A stretch of DNA of 64,000 bases from an uncultured Fretibacterium sp. (lineage in GTDB: Bacteria > Synergistota > Synergistia > Synergistales > Aminobacteriaceae): assembly GCA_946186205.1 (NCBI GenBank), contig CAMHMH010000001.1, positions 248,001 through 312,000 of the forward strand, given 5' to 3'. The notes under the pieces were generated by a model. That model was not told the DNA's origin, searched no databases, and saw only the letters and a list, made by a program, of their open reading frames with translations. The number at the start of each line of letters is the position of its first letter. Positions within the stretch are counted from its first letter, which is position 1. The position numbers and the translations under genes were made by a program. Positions 16,412 through 25,640 of this stretch are shown piece by piece.

Positions 16412-19400
16412 CTAATGATGGAGCTTGAAATTCTCTACCTGCTCCATAACCTTGCGGAAAACATCAGGGCTGTATTTCGGCGGGTAACCATTCTTCACAA
16501 GGCACACTTTCACTGCAAACTTCAGCTTATCGCGCACTATTTGATTCCTGATCCAGTCAGAAAACTCCGAGCGGTCATCAATTAGTTCCTTCATCTTTTG
16601 CGCAAGCTCTTTGCACTTGTCGTTGACTTTCACATTCTCTGTGGCCTGGACATCTTCACCGTATTCAAACTTGTACTCATCACGAAGATAAATCAGAATG
16701 TCATAGAACGCTTTCTCCTCAAACGATATTCCCACAACATTAAAGCTCTCGCGGTCAATTTTCATGTCAGCAATAATCGTCTCAATCTCAGCTGTGATTT
16801 CTGCTATGAGTTTCCCGGCTTCCTCGTTTGCTTTGAGAGTCTCGCGGCCATTGTGGTATCTCTTTATTGCAGCGTCAAGAAGGTCGGCGAATTTCTTTGC
16901 GGCTATCTTGTTGGTCTTTGCGTATTCTGTGATTGCACGATTCAGCATCTTCACAAGAAGCTCAAGCCTCGTCGCGGGCATCTGTATACCGTCAAGGCTC
17001 TTCATGTATTCGGGGCTGAATATATCCTCATCGACTCCAGTCTCTAATACGCTTTCAACCTTGCTGTATTTCAGTGCCTCTTCTACCATCTTTTCGACCC
17101 GCGTGTTCATTTTGTCCGGGTCAATTCCTGATGTGCCGCACATCTTACGCACCATTCCCGCAACAGCCATAAGACATTGCGCGAGAGACGAGTCCGAATC
17201 ATCAAGTACCCCGGAAGGCTCGCAGATGTCATACGCAGCCCGCAATAATTTCACGTGATGGGCGAAATATTCACGGAACATTACGGCTTTGACTTCCTTC
17301 CCTCCCTTTGTCTCAACGCTGAACTTCTCAGGAGACGAGAATACATACTCAGCTGCTTTTGACAGGAGGATATATCTTTTCACCGGGTCAATGTCTTTCG
17401 TGAACGGAGTCAGGTCGTAACCGTCAAAAAGTTTGTGCAGTATGATTAGCTCCTCAGTGAAGACTGCTTTTGCTGTCAGTGCGTCATCGGGTGAGGCAGC
17501 AACGTTCGACTCCCCTCCGTAAAGTTTCACAGCCTCGCGCATTTCTTCCCGGATTCCTATGTAGTCGATGATTAATCCGTAGTCTTTGCCCTCGTAGCGT
17601 CTGTTTACCCGGCTTATCGTCTGAATGAGTATGTGCTTCTCCAATGGCTTGTCGTTGTACATGTATGTTAATGACGGAACATCAAATCCCGTTATCCACA
17701 TGTCGACAACAATCGCTATGCTGAGATTTGAGTCATCATTCTTGAACATGGCCGAAAGTTTTTCATTGCGCGACTCGTTCTTCAAGCCTCCGAGATATTC
17801 ATACATATCATCGTCATCATCCGGGTTATTGCTCGCAACCATCGCCACAAACGGCACTTCCTCCAATGCGTCAAGCTCCTCGCGAGTCAGCTTCAAACCC
17901 TCGCGGCATTTCTTCTCCGTGAACCATTCCGGGAATTTCTGCTGAAAGATCTTCAGGAGGTCAAACGCTATCTTACGGCTTGAGCATGTAATCATTGCTT
18001 TCTGTATTCGCTTCGGATCTGTGTCAAGCGAGGCCATGTAGTGAGCGTGAATGTCATCCGCGAGTCTCTCTAACCGGGCTTTCTCTCCTATGATGATTTC
18101 CATTGACGACATTGCTTTTTTGCTCGCTGCGATTGCTTCCGGGGTTGCTCCTTCGTCAGCGCAAAGACGGTAATACTCCTCAATCAGTTCTGCTTTCTTG
18201 CGGTCAAGAGTTACGCGGGTTATACGGGGGATATACTTTATCGGCACGGTGAGTCCGTCAGCAACAGCCAAGTCCATCGTGTAGCGGTCAACAATCGGGC
18301 CGAACGTGTCAACAGTCGCCTGAATAGGAGTCCCGGTGAACCCCGCAAATGTAGCGTTAGGGAATGCCTCACGGAGAGTCGCCGCGTATGATTTCGACAC
18401 AAAAGCCCGCTTTAAATCATCGCTATCATCACTGAAGTGTATTGACATGGACCGCTCAATCTGAGTCCTGTGTGCCTCGTCCGAAAAGCAGATAATATTA
18501 TTCCTCGCGTTTATTTCGCCTATAGGATCGTCCTTCCTGTCGCAAAATTTCTGTATAGTGCAGATGTAGAAGCCTCCGCTGTCTCGTGTTCTTAATTCCT
18601 CCCGGAGATGATTGCGACTCTTGATTATCTCAACCGCTCCGAGATTCAAAAAGTGCTCGCTCTTGGTGAAAAGAGTCTCCGCCTGTTTCTGAAGGTCATC
18701 ACGGTCAACAATCATTATTATTGTCGGTGAATCAATTTCAGGAGTCCTCATAGAAAGCTGCCGTGCTAGGAATGCCATTGTGTATGTCTTCCCGCACCCT
18801 GTAGCCCCGAAATATGTACCGCCTTTCCTGCTTCCGTTCGTGATTGAGTCCGTTATGCTCCTCTTGAGACTCTTTGACGCGAAATACTGAGGATACCTGC
18901 ACACTAAAGCGCGTTCCTCCTTGTCGTAATCCTCATCCTGAAAGTAAACGTAATCCCTCAGAATCTCAATGAACTTTTCAGGACGCAATACCCCTCGTAT
19001 CATGCTCAGCGTGTCATTCATTTCGCCGGGCTGAATCTCTTCACCGCCGTCAAATTTCTTCCATGAGTGAAAATGATCGTAACCAGTGCGGACAGTTCCG
19101 AGCCTCGTATTGACTCCGTCAGAAATGCACGCAAGGACGCTGTACTTCAGCAGGTGTGGAATGTCCCGCCAGTAACGTTTGTATATCTGCTCCCATGCGT
19201 TATGGATTGTCGCGTTCCCGTCAGCAGGATTCTTAAGCTCAATGATGCAAAGGGGGATTCCGTTCACGTACAATAAAATATCAGGTCGGCGCGTCGAGAT
19301 TTGCCCGTGATCTTTGTACTCAACACTGAGCTGATTAACCGCACGGAAAATATTATTGCCGGGATTCTCAAAGTCTATAATGTCAACCGTAACAGGAATA

Positions 19401-19690
19401 GTCTTGCCTTCAGGGTAAAACTTATCGAGTCCGTTTGTCATGGCCGTGTGAATCTCATGGAGCGCGTGAAAGTCATTGCCGTGAAAATTTCTGAGACGCT
19501 CAATAACCCTGCGTATGTCGCCGGGAGTGAGTCCGGGATTGTTCATGCTGAGAAATTTCTCGGTGTCGTCCGCGTAAATCACCTCGCGAAGACTCGTACG
19601 GGGAATGTCGGAACCGTTCATATGCTGCCAGCCGGATTCCTCAAGAAACGCTATAAACGCAAGCTCGTAATCTGATTCGTGAAATGTCAT
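16412..19690 (-). CDS. hsdR: Type I restriction enzyme R subunit (HsdR)
   Basis: The 1092-residue motor and nuclease subunit of a type I restriction enzyme. The PD-(D/E)xK nuclease is at about 135-153 (RRPDILLYVNGIPLCIIELK). The superfamily 2 helicase shows Walker A GATGCGKT (295-302), DEAH (404-407), FTGTPIQ (about 451-457) and the motif VI region QTISRVNRRYEGK. The C-terminal helical domain docks on HsdM. All key residues are present, so the enzyme looks active. AAGGTG lies 7 bases before the ATG. It is the last gene of the operon, after three tiny genes. Confidence 0.96.
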   Translation of the reverse strand: MTFHESDYELAFIAFLEESGWQHMNGSDIPRTSLREVIYADDTEKFLSMNNPGLTPGDIRRVIERLRNFHGNDFHALHEIHTAMTNGLDKFYPEGKTIPVTVDIIDFENPGNNIFRAVNQLSVEYKDHGQISTRRPDILLYVNGIPLCIIELKNPADGNATIHNAWEQIYKRYWRDIPHLLKYSVLACISDGVNTRLGTVRTGYDHFHSWKKFDGGEEIQPGEMNDTLSMIRGVLRPEKFIEILRDYVYFQDEDYDKEERALVCRYPQYFASKSLKRSITDSITNGSRKGGTYFGATGCGKTYTMAFLARQLSMRTPEIDSPTIIMIVDRDDLQKQAETLFTKSEHFLNLGAVEIIKSRNHLREELRTRDSGGFYICTIQKFCDRKDDPIGEINARNNIICFSDEAHRTQIERSMSIHFSDDSDDLKRAFVSKSYAATLREAFPNATFAGFTGTPIQATVDTFGPIVDRYTMDLAVADGLTVPIKYIPRITRVTLDRKKAELIEEYYRLCADEGATPEAIAASKKAMSSMEIIIGEKARLERLADDIHAHYMASLDTDPKRIQKAMITCSSRKIAFDLLKIFQQKFPEWFTEKKCREGLKLTREELDALEEVPFVAMVASNNPDDDDDMYEYLGGLKNESRNEKLSAMFKNDDSNLSIAIVVDMWITGFDVPSLTYMYNDKPLEKHILIQTISRVNRRYEGKDYGLIIDYIGIREEMREAVKLYGGESNVAASPDDALTAKAVFTEELIILHKLFDGYDLTPFTKDIDPVKRYILLSKAAEYVFSSPEKFSVETKGGKEVKAVMFREYFAHHVKLLRAAYDICEPSGVLDDSDSSLAQCLMAVAGMVRKMCGTSGIDPDKMNTRVEKMVEEALKYSKVESVLETGVDEDIFSPEYMKSLDGIQMPATRLELLVKMLNRAITEYAKTNKIAAKKFADLLDAAIKRYHNGRETLKANEEAGKLIAEITAEIETIIADMKIDRESFNVVGISFEEKAFYDILIYLRDEYKFEYGEDVQATENVKVNDKCKELAQKMKELIDDRSEFSDWIRNQIVRDKLKFAVKVCLVKNGYPPKYSPDVFRKVMEQVENFKLHH

Positions 19691-19696
19691 GATGAT

Positions 19697-19951
19697 TCAC
19701 CTTACTATATCGCCTATTCTCCCGTTCATGTCGGTTATGCGGTCATTTATCGCGTTTACTGCTGTCTTCAGGGACTTCACATCGCCTTCAACGCTGCTGA
19801 CTCTCTCTTCAAGCCTGCCGATTCTGTCCTCGATTCGTGTCATGCGGGACTCTAATGCGTCCATTCTCTTGTCTACAGCATCTATTCTCCTGTCTACGCT
19901 CTGCATTCTCGCAGTGAACACGCCTTCACGGATATACTGATTATCGCTCAT
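19697..19951 (-). CDS. Small coiled-coil protein in the hsd operon
   Basis: An 84-residue protein that is almost all heptad repeat (RRIDAVDKRMDALESRMTRI, then EDRIGRLEERVSSVEGDVKS). There is no membrane segment. It lies 6 bases before hsdR. The GAGTGAAAAGCT before its ATG is repeated before the 50-residue gene at 20223-20375. No family recognised; it would form a long parallel or antiparallel coil. It may couple to its neighbour, which carries a coil and a membrane anchor. Confidence 0.7.
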   Translation of the reverse strand: MSDNQYIREGVFTARMQSVDRRIDAVDKRMDALESRMTRIEDRIGRLEERVSSVEGDVKSLKTAVNAINDRITDMNGRIGDIVR

Positions 19952-19968
19952 AGCTTTTCACTCTCCAA

Positions 19969-20226
19969 TCACTTCACAAGAGCGATTAATATCTGTACCA
20001 CACCGATTATTATTGCGGCTGCTATTCCGAACACCGCTATATTCTCGGAGCGGGATTTTGTTATCTGCTCTATGCGATTGTCCAAATCAGTGTAGACTTC
20101 TGAAAGGTCAGATTCCAGCTCTGCGACTCTCGCTTCAAGCGCGTTAATACGTTCCTTTTCTGTTAGGCCGGACTCAAGTTTGCCGACTTTCGACTCAAGC
20201 ACTGCAATTCGTTCCGTGTCTGTCAT
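19969..20226 (-). CDS. Small coiled-coil protein with C-terminal membrane anchor
   Basis: An 85-residue protein with a coil over about residues 5-60 (RINALEARVAELESDLSEVY) and one C-terminal hydrophobic helix (IAVFGIAAAIIIGVVQILIA). It is probably a tail-anchored inner-membrane protein with its coil in the cytoplasm. Its ATG overlaps the stop of the gene before it (ATGA), so the two are translationally coupled. Confidence 0.72.
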   Translation of the reverse strand: MTDTERIAVLESKVGKLESGLTEKERINALEARVAELESDLSEVYTDLDNRIEQITKSRSENIAVFGIAAAIIIGVVQILIALVK

Positions 20227-20375
20227 GAGATTACCGCCTTCAGCAAGAGACCTATCACAGTCCCGGCCGCGTAACCGAAAAGGATTCTCAGAAAAGCCCG
20301 CTTCATGGCCGCGCCGATAATATCCTCATCACGGGGCATTTTCGCCCGCATTGCTATCTTCTCGCGTATCGTCAT
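20223..20375 (-). CDS. 50-residue membrane protein in the hsd operon
   Basis: A small gene: MTIREKIAMRAKMPRDEDII, then a basic stretch and one hydrophobic helix (FGYAAGTVIGLLLKAVIS). Support for it is a good ribosome site (GGAGTG, 6 bases before the ATG), a 4-base overlap with the next gene, and the tight packing of the operon. Function unknown. Confidence 0.6.
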   Translation of the reverse strand: MTIREKIAMRAKMPRDEDIIGAAMKRAFLRILFGYAAGTVIGLLLKAVIS

Positions 20376-20410
20376 AGCTTTTCACTCCGTCAATTTTTGG
20401 GATAGCGGGA

Positions 20411-21526
20411 TTATATCATCTGCCTTGCTTCGTCCGTTGCTCCCTTGATTAATACCGGGCAAGCGTCTTTGATTAATGCTTTGAGTCTTTCGGATAATGA
20501 TTTGCGCTTCTGGTATGCGGTGTATATGTTTGCGATTGAGCGTTGAATCTTCATGTCGGGGATTGGGATTCGGATTTCGCACAAGTCAGCGAACGAAAAT
20601 ATATCGCGTGTCGTTCCGATTGATATGAAGCCCGCGTATCTTTGAGTCTCGGCTCGGTTAAGCCACAGCATCAAATATTCAGGCAACAATTTTTCTTTGT
20701 CGACAACCTCGAATACTTGATACGAATTAGACACAACACAGTCCGGCCCGTCTCGTAATGCTATAGGCAGCTTTGTATTATGAGACTTCATTACCTTGTT
20801 GAACGCAAATTGACCCGTACGCACAATATTTCCGTTTTCTGTGTCCTCTGCGATTCGTGTCGGCTCTGAAAATTCATGCTCAACCGTAACGCCCTGAAAC
20901 AACGTAACAGCATTTCCGATATTTTTCTCGTTCACTGCCCTGATATAATCCCCGATCCTTTCACACGGAATCTTGCGCCGCAGATCCTCTATGTACATAT
21001 CACACACAAGCCGCAAATCATCAAGCCCCCGCGACAAATTTCGCTGATGCTCCGTCATGGCCGTATAGACTCGAACGTACTTTCGCTGAATCTCTATCGG
21101 CGGAACAGGGATTTTCACATTGCACAAATCTGCGAACGAAAATACTTCCCTCACAGAACCAGTAGAATGAAACCTCGCGTAACGGTCAAATTCCGGGCGG
21201 TTGAAGTACATACGCAAATATTCAGGGCATAATCTTTCCTCATCAACAACATAAAACACTTCATTAACGGATGAGACTATAATATTTTCTCCCGTGTCGT
21301 TATAAGCATAGGCAAAAACTTTCTCATGCGCTGTTGTCTGAACGAATGCAAAATCACCCGGCCTGCATACTTTATAGCTTGCTATATTGTCTATGTTGAC
21401 TTTTGGCGATATATCCCGAAATTGTTTCAGTACGCTGATTCCCTTTACGTTTCTGCTTCCGTTCTCGCCGTTTCGTTCGTTCCTGCGTTCTATCAATTCA
21501 CCGAGCCGGTACTCAGTCAATCCCAT
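20411..21526 (-). CDS. hsdS: Type I restriction specificity subunit (HsdS), operon copy
   Basis: A 371-residue specificity subunit with two TRDs and two conserved spacers (NVKIPVPPIEIQRKY and EIRIPIPDMKIQRS). The start overlaps the hsdM stop by 14 bases (ATG at 21526), which is normal for hsdMS. TRD2 and the spacers match the solitary hsdS at 2932-4050 almost perfectly, while TRD1 is different. It determines the methylation and cleavage site of the HsdMSR complex encoded here. Confidence 0.94.
   Translation of the reverse strand: MGLTEYRLGELIERRNERNGENGSRNVKGISVLKQFRDISPKVNIDNIASYKVCRPGDFAFVQTTAHEKVFAYAYNDTGENIIVSSVNEVFYVVDEERLCPEYLRMYFNRPEFDRYARFHSTGSVREVFSFADLCNVKIPVPPIEIQRKYVRVYTAMTEHQRNLSRGLDDLRLVCDMYIEDLRRKIPCERIGDYIRAVNEKNIGNAVTLFQGVTVEHEFSEPTRIAEDTENGNIVRTGQFAFNKVMKSHNTKLPIALRDGPDCVVSNSYQVFEVVDKEKLLPEYLMLWLNRAETQRYAGFISIGTTRDIFSFADLCEIRIPIPDMKIQRSIANIYTAYQKRKSLSERLKALIKDACPVLIKGATDEARQMI
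20447..21131 (-). repeat. Direct repeat, hsdS copy B
   Basis: Partner of 2971-3655. The identical core here is about 20553-20947. Same orientation as copy A, so recombination between the two would delete or duplicate about 17.5 kb rather than invert it. Confidence 0.9.
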
Positions 21527-23123
21527 AGCCTATTCCCCCGAATGCGTCCACAAGATTTTCCCGCGACTCTTTCTCCTCCGACATAATCGCGCGCATTTCC
21601 GTTTGAATCCTCAGCATCTCGCCCGCAAAATCTATATCCATGTCCTTGTCCCTGAACTCGATATACCTGCTAGGCACAAGGCTGTAATCATTCCGCGCGA
21701 CTTCCTCAGCATTAACGCTCCTGTAAAGCTCCGGCGACGAGTAATTTCTGCCGTCAGTCCCTTCTTCCTGCCACGTGTGATAGATCTCTGAAGCTCTCGT
21801 GATCTGCTCAGGGGTGAGACGGTATTTCTTTTTGCCCTCACTCTTCACTGCGTTTTCAGTCCACGTGCGCAGGTCCATGAAGAGAATTTCACGCTCACGA
21901 TTGCGAAGACTCCGGCCATGATAGAGTCCGCCCTTCTTGTTCTGGTTGAGTATCCATAGTGTTACGCTGATGTCTGTTGTTATGAACAGCTCACGGGGAA
22001 GAATGATTATCGCCTCTACTTTGTCATTGTCGATTAGCTTCTGGCGTATTGACTGTGTGTCGCCGTCTCCTAATGCGCCGTTAGCGAGAAGGAATCCTGC
22101 AACGCCTTCGAGGGGCTTCAAGTGTGAGAGAATGTGAAGTATCCAGGCATAATTAGCGTTGCTTTCTGGGGGGAGTCCGTAATCAGTCCAGCGTGAGTCA
22201 TGCTGTAAATTTGAGTTGTACCAGTTTTTGAGGTTGAAGGGGGGATTTGCCATAATGTAATCGAAGTATATCCCCCTGTGAATGTCATGCGTGAATGAGG
22301 AGTCAGCGCCTGTGCCAAGATTGTGGCTTATTCCGCGCAAGGCAAGATTCATTTTCGCGAGCCGGTATGTTGCCGGTTCTTTTTCCTGGCCGTAAATGTT
22401 GATGTGAGTCAGGTCTCCTAATTTCGCCTTCACAAGTTCCGCGCTCTGAATGAACATTCCCCCGGAGCCGCAGCAGGGATCGTACAATGTTCCGTCAAAC
22501 GGTCGAATCATTGACGCGATGAGCTGAACGACATCATGAGGGGTATAGAACTCGCCTTCTTCTTTTGTGGCGTTGACTGCAAACTCTTTGAGGAAGTATT
22601 CATACACTCGGCCTATTAGGTCTTTTTCCTCGCCGAAAGTTTTGTGTGAGATTTTGTTGACTTCATCGACGACTTTCTTGATGTCATTCGGGAGGAGTCC
22701 TCTTGTTGTGAATGTTCCTTCTATGATGCAGCCTTTGAGAATGGGACTGCTTTCACCGATTATGTGAAGTGCGTTATCAAGTGCCTTGTTGAGATTCGTA
22801 GCGGGAGTGTTTATGATTTCGTGCCATCGCGAGCCGGGCGGGAGGTTGTATGTTCCGTCGGTGAATGTCGGATCATCGTCAAAGAATGCCGCGTGAATTT
22901 CCGGGTCATCGGGATTGATTCCTTCATCTAGTAACTGCTGGTGAAGAACTTTCTTTCCTTCCTCGAATTTTTCGCCCATGAAGCGCAGAAACACAAGCGT
23001 AAGCATCATGTCTCTTTTCTCGAAGAATGAGCCGGAGTTGCGAGCCTGCCTGAGAATGTCGCGGCAATTGAAGAGTATTGCGTCAAGGTTGAGTGATGAT
23101 TCTTCCGGTTTCTTTTTGGCCAT
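21513..23123 (-). CDS. hsdM: Type I DNA adenine methyltransferase (HsdM)
   Basis: The 536-residue N6-adenine methyltransferase subunit. The N-terminal helical domain is followed by EGEFYTPHDVVQLIASMI, the AdoMet motif DPCCGSGGMF (215-224) and the catalytic NPPF (293-296). Length and motif order are normal. It heads the operon hsdM-hsdS-three small genes-hsdR. Only 37 bases separate it from the sugar-kinase gene upstream on the same strand, so transcription may start inside that gene or be shared. Confidence 0.96.
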   Translation of the reverse strand: MAKKKPEESSLNLDAILFNCRDILRQARNSGSFFEKRDMMLTLVFLRFMGEKFEEGKKVLHQQLLDEGINPDDPEIHAAFFDDDPTFTDGTYNLPPGSRWHEIINTPATNLNKALDNALHIIGESSPILKGCIIEGTFTTRGLLPNDIKKVVDEVNKISHKTFGEEKDLIGRVYEYFLKEFAVNATKEEGEFYTPHDVVQLIASMIRPFDGTLYDPCCGSGGMFIQSAELVKAKLGDLTHINIYGQEKEPATYRLAKMNLALRGISHNLGTGADSSFTHDIHRGIYFDYIMANPPFNLKNWYNSNLQHDSRWTDYGLPPESNANYAWILHILSHLKPLEGVAGFLLANGALGDGDTQSIRQKLIDNDKVEAIIILPRELFITTDISVTLWILNQNKKGGLYHGRSLRNREREILFMDLRTWTENAVKSEGKKKYRLTPEQITRASEIYHTWQEEGTDGRNYSSPELYRSVNAEEVARNDYSLVPSRYIEFRDKDMDIDFAGEMLRIQTEMRAIMSEEKESRENLVDAFGGIGYGID

Positions 23124-23160
23124 TGCTGAAAGCTCCTTTGTGTGTGGGAATGGGAATATT

Positions 23161-24477
23161 CTACACGAAATTCATCGCGCAAATCGCACAGCCTCTCGCG
23201 GCTTCCTCCTGATATTTGGGGATATTGACATCAAGCCCGAAAATTTCGCCCGCAATCCTCCGCATGATTTCGTTCTTCCTGAGTCCGTTTCCTGATCCGA
23301 CAACCGCAGCTGCATTCCTTCCCGTCAGTTTCTTCATGGCCGTGTACATGTCGTAAAGCTCCGTTATGATTCCCCGGATGACTCCGACTGTGAAAGCTCC
23401 CGGCGCAAAGTTGTCCGATGTTATTCCCATAATGCTCCCGGTGATTGATGGATTCGATCTCGTGCCCTGAAAACGTGTGTCGACATTCCACGCCTGAGTC
23501 AGACCCTGAGTCCGCAAAAACTCTTCAGCATGATGACTCATCATCTCATAGCACGAACGCCCGCAGATTTCACGGTAAAACCCTTCGAGCATCGCATAAG
23601 CACGCCCGCCGCACAAAGCCGCGCCCGCAAGCAAATAATCATCACCGTAAGGCCGAAGCTCTATATCGCCGTCAGTCTCAACAAACTCGCGAGTCATGAA
23701 TGAGACCTGAGAGCCTGTGCCGACATTAAGAAGGAGTGTATTTTCCTGATTGTAAACCGAGCCCGTTGAATTGTAAACCGACCCCATGAAGCTCGCCTGG
23801 TTATCTCCCATCGAACAGACAACAGGGACTCCCGCTTCCGTTTCACCGACGACGCAATAGCCTTTCACGTTTTCAGGAAGGTACGAGACATCAACGCCCG
23901 CTGATTCGAGTCGGTCTGTCATGAACTCTCTTTTGCGAACGTCAAAGCCTCCGAGCCCCGCGGCCATTTCAGACGAAAGAACCGGGGAGATTTTCCCGCA
24001 TAACTTCATCGCTATGTAGTCGCTTAATGTTGAGAGCCTCACAGCGTCAGAAGGAATTTTCCCGGCCCTCTGCAAGTAGAAGTGAGTCGAGACTCCGTAA
24101 CCTGCCGAGCACTTTATGCCGTGAGAGTGAAGAATGTGAAGAGATGACTCGCCGCCGACGGGAATGTTCGCGCTTGGGTCCTCCCATGTGTAGAGGGGTG
24201 ATACCGGGTCGCCGTTATTGTCGAGGTACAAGACTCCGTGCATCTGTCCTGTGAATCCGATTGCTGACGGACTGCCGTATTCCTGCGTTATCGATTCGAG
24301 TCCGGCCATGACGATTTCAAGAATGCGTTTTGCGTCCTGCACTTTTGACTCGGGGAAGTCGCCTTTGATGAAGGCATTGTGATTCACTGTGCGGCTTGTT
24401 ACGAGTTCATGAGCTTCATTGATTGCGGCAATGCTGACTGATGTTGTGCCTGTGTCTATACCGAGCGTGTAATTCAT
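23161..24477 (-). CDS. FGGY-family carbohydrate kinase (sedoheptulokinase-like)
   Basis: A 438-residue ATP-dependent sugar kinase. The phosphate-binding loop is LGIDTGTTSVSIAAIN; further marks are GFTGQMHGVLYLD, the MGDNQASFMGS block, the nucleotide-binding NVGTGSQVSFM and the C-terminal VVGSGNGLRKN. The pattern is nearest to sedoheptulokinase and xylulokinase relatives. It is divergent from a ribose-type ABC transporter, so it probably phosphorylates the imported sugar. Start ATG at 24477 with AAAGGAAG about 10 bases upstream. Confidence 0.8.
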   Translation of the reverse strand: MNYTLGIDTGTTSVSIAAINEAHELVTSRTVNHNAFIKGDFPESKVQDAKRILEIVMAGLESITQEYGSPSAIGFTGQMHGVLYLDNNGDPVSPLYTWEDPSANIPVGGESSLHILHSHGIKCSAGYGVSTHFYLQRAGKIPSDAVRLSTLSDYIAMKLCGKISPVLSSEMAAGLGGFDVRKREFMTDRLESAGVDVSYLPENVKGYCVVGETEAGVPVVCSMGDNQASFMGSVYNSTGSVYNQENTLLLNVGTGSQVSFMTREFVETDGDIELRPYGDDYLLAGAALCGGRAYAMLEGFYREICGRSCYEMMSHHAEEFLRTQGLTQAWNVDTRFQGTRSNPSITGSIMGITSDNFAPGAFTVGVIRGIITELYDMYTAMKKLTGRNAAAVVGSGNGLRKNEIMRRIAGEIFGLDVNIPKYQEEAARGCAICAMNFV

Positions 24478-24559
24478 TAGGGATAAACTTCCTTTCATTT
24501 GTGTTTGTGGGATGCGTAAATTTTAATTCATGCAGAATATCTTTGTGTACGCATTAATA

Positions 24560-24592
24560 TTGACTGCAAAAATATTCTTCACGCTGTATAAT
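24560..24592 (+). promoter_or_regulatory. Promoter of the sugar ABC operon
   Basis: A perfect TATAAT preceded by TG lies at 24587-24592. A TTGACT is at 24560-24565, but the 21-base spacer is too long for an ordinary sigma-70 pair, so the -35 contact is uncertain. Confidence 0.45.
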
Positions 24593-24649
24593 TACTTCAT
24601 CCATTTTTATTTGTTCAAAAATTTATAAGCAGGAGGATTTTTTCTCACC

Positions 24650-25573
24650 ATGAAAAAATTTTTTGTGTTATTCCTCGCAGTACTCCTCATCGTCAGCACC
24701 GCATTCACAGCAGGCGCACAGGGAAAAAGGTTTGCAGCAACGTATATGACACTTAACAACCCGTTTTTTGGTGTCATGGATGATGCAATCAGGAAAGCAG
24801 TCGAAGCTAACGGTGATACGCTTGTAACGCTCGATCCCGCGCTTGACCCCGTGAAGCAGATTAGCCAGATTGAAGACATCGTAGCGCAGGGCGTTGACGC
24901 GATATTCCTCAACCCGGTTGACTGGCAGGCAGTAGCTCCCGGACTCATGGCCGCGAAAGAAGCAGGGATTCCGATCATCAACGTTGACGCGGCTGTCTAC
25001 GATGAAGACCTCGTAGCGTGCATAGTCGCTTCAGACAACCTTGCGGCCGGACTCGTCTGCGCTGAAGACATGCTGAAAAGACTCCCTAAGGGCGGAAAAG
25101 CTGTCATTCTCGGACATCCCACAACAAAGACAGGCATCGACAGAATCGCAAACTTCAAGGCAACAATTGAGAAGCACCCGGAGTTTCAGATTGTCGCGGA
25201 GGACAGCTCAGAAGGACAGCTCGAAATCGCAATGCCCAAGATGGAGAACATCATTCAGGCTCACCCGGATATGAACGTTGTTATGTGCGTGAATGACCCG
25301 ACAGCGCGCGGAGTAATTCAGGCACTCAAGGCCGCTAACATGAAGGGAGTATTGATTTACGGCGTTGACGGTTCACCCGACGCTAAAAAGGCCATAAAGG
25401 AAGGCGACATGACCGGAACAGCAGCACAGTCCCCGATAAACATCGGCAAAATCGGCGTAGAGATGGCCTATAAGATTCTCGCGGGCGAAAAGGTAGAGAA
25501 GCATATCCCCGTTCCCGTTCAGCTCATCACAATTGAGAACGTTGACTCATTCGGCGTTGACGGCTGGCAATAG
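24650..25573 (+). CDS. Sugar ABC transporter, periplasmic binding protein (RbsB family)
   Basis: A 307-residue periplasmic sugar-binding protein. Signal peptide 1-23 (MKKFFVLFLAVLLIVSTAFT), then the type I binding fold with NNPFFGVMDDAIRKAVEANG, a hinge region QISQIEDIVAQGVDAIFLNP and VMCVNDPTARGVIQALKAA. It is the ribose/galactose-type family; the exact sugar cannot be read. AGGAGG precedes the start, and a hairpin after the stop likely lets this subunit be made in excess. Confidence 0.9.
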   Translation: MKKFFVLFLAVLLIVSTAFTAGAQGKRFAATYMTLNNPFFGVMDDAIRKAVEANGDTLVTLDPALDPVKQISQIEDIVAQGVDAIFLNPVDWQAVAPGLMAAKEAGIPIINVDAAVYDEDLVACIVASDNLAAGLVCAEDMLKRLPKGGKAVILGHPTTKTGIDRIANFKATIEKHPEFQIVAEDSSEGQLEIAMPKMENIIQAHPDMNVVMCVNDPTARGVIQALKAANMKGVLIYGVDGSPDAKKAIKEGDMTGTAAQSPINIGKIGVEMAYKILAGEKVEKHIPVPVQLITIENVDSFGVDGWQ

Positions 25574-25591
25574 ACAATGAATGACGGAGGG

Positions 25592-25620
25592 CAGGAGCGA
25601 TTGACTCCTGTCTTCTTGTT
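25592..25620 (+). terminator. Attenuating terminator between binding protein and ATPase
   Basis: CAGGAG (25592-25597) pairs with CTCCTG (25605-25610), followed by TCTTCTTGTTTT. It is a common way to keep binding protein levels above transporter levels. Confidence 0.6.
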
Positions 25621-25640
25621 TTATGGAGGTGAAAATTTTT

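Noticed and set aside
2932..21526. Invertible phase-variable hsdS system
   Set aside because: Both hsdS copies have the same orientation and no site-specific recombinase gene lies between them; deletion, duplication or gene conversion are possible, inversion is not.
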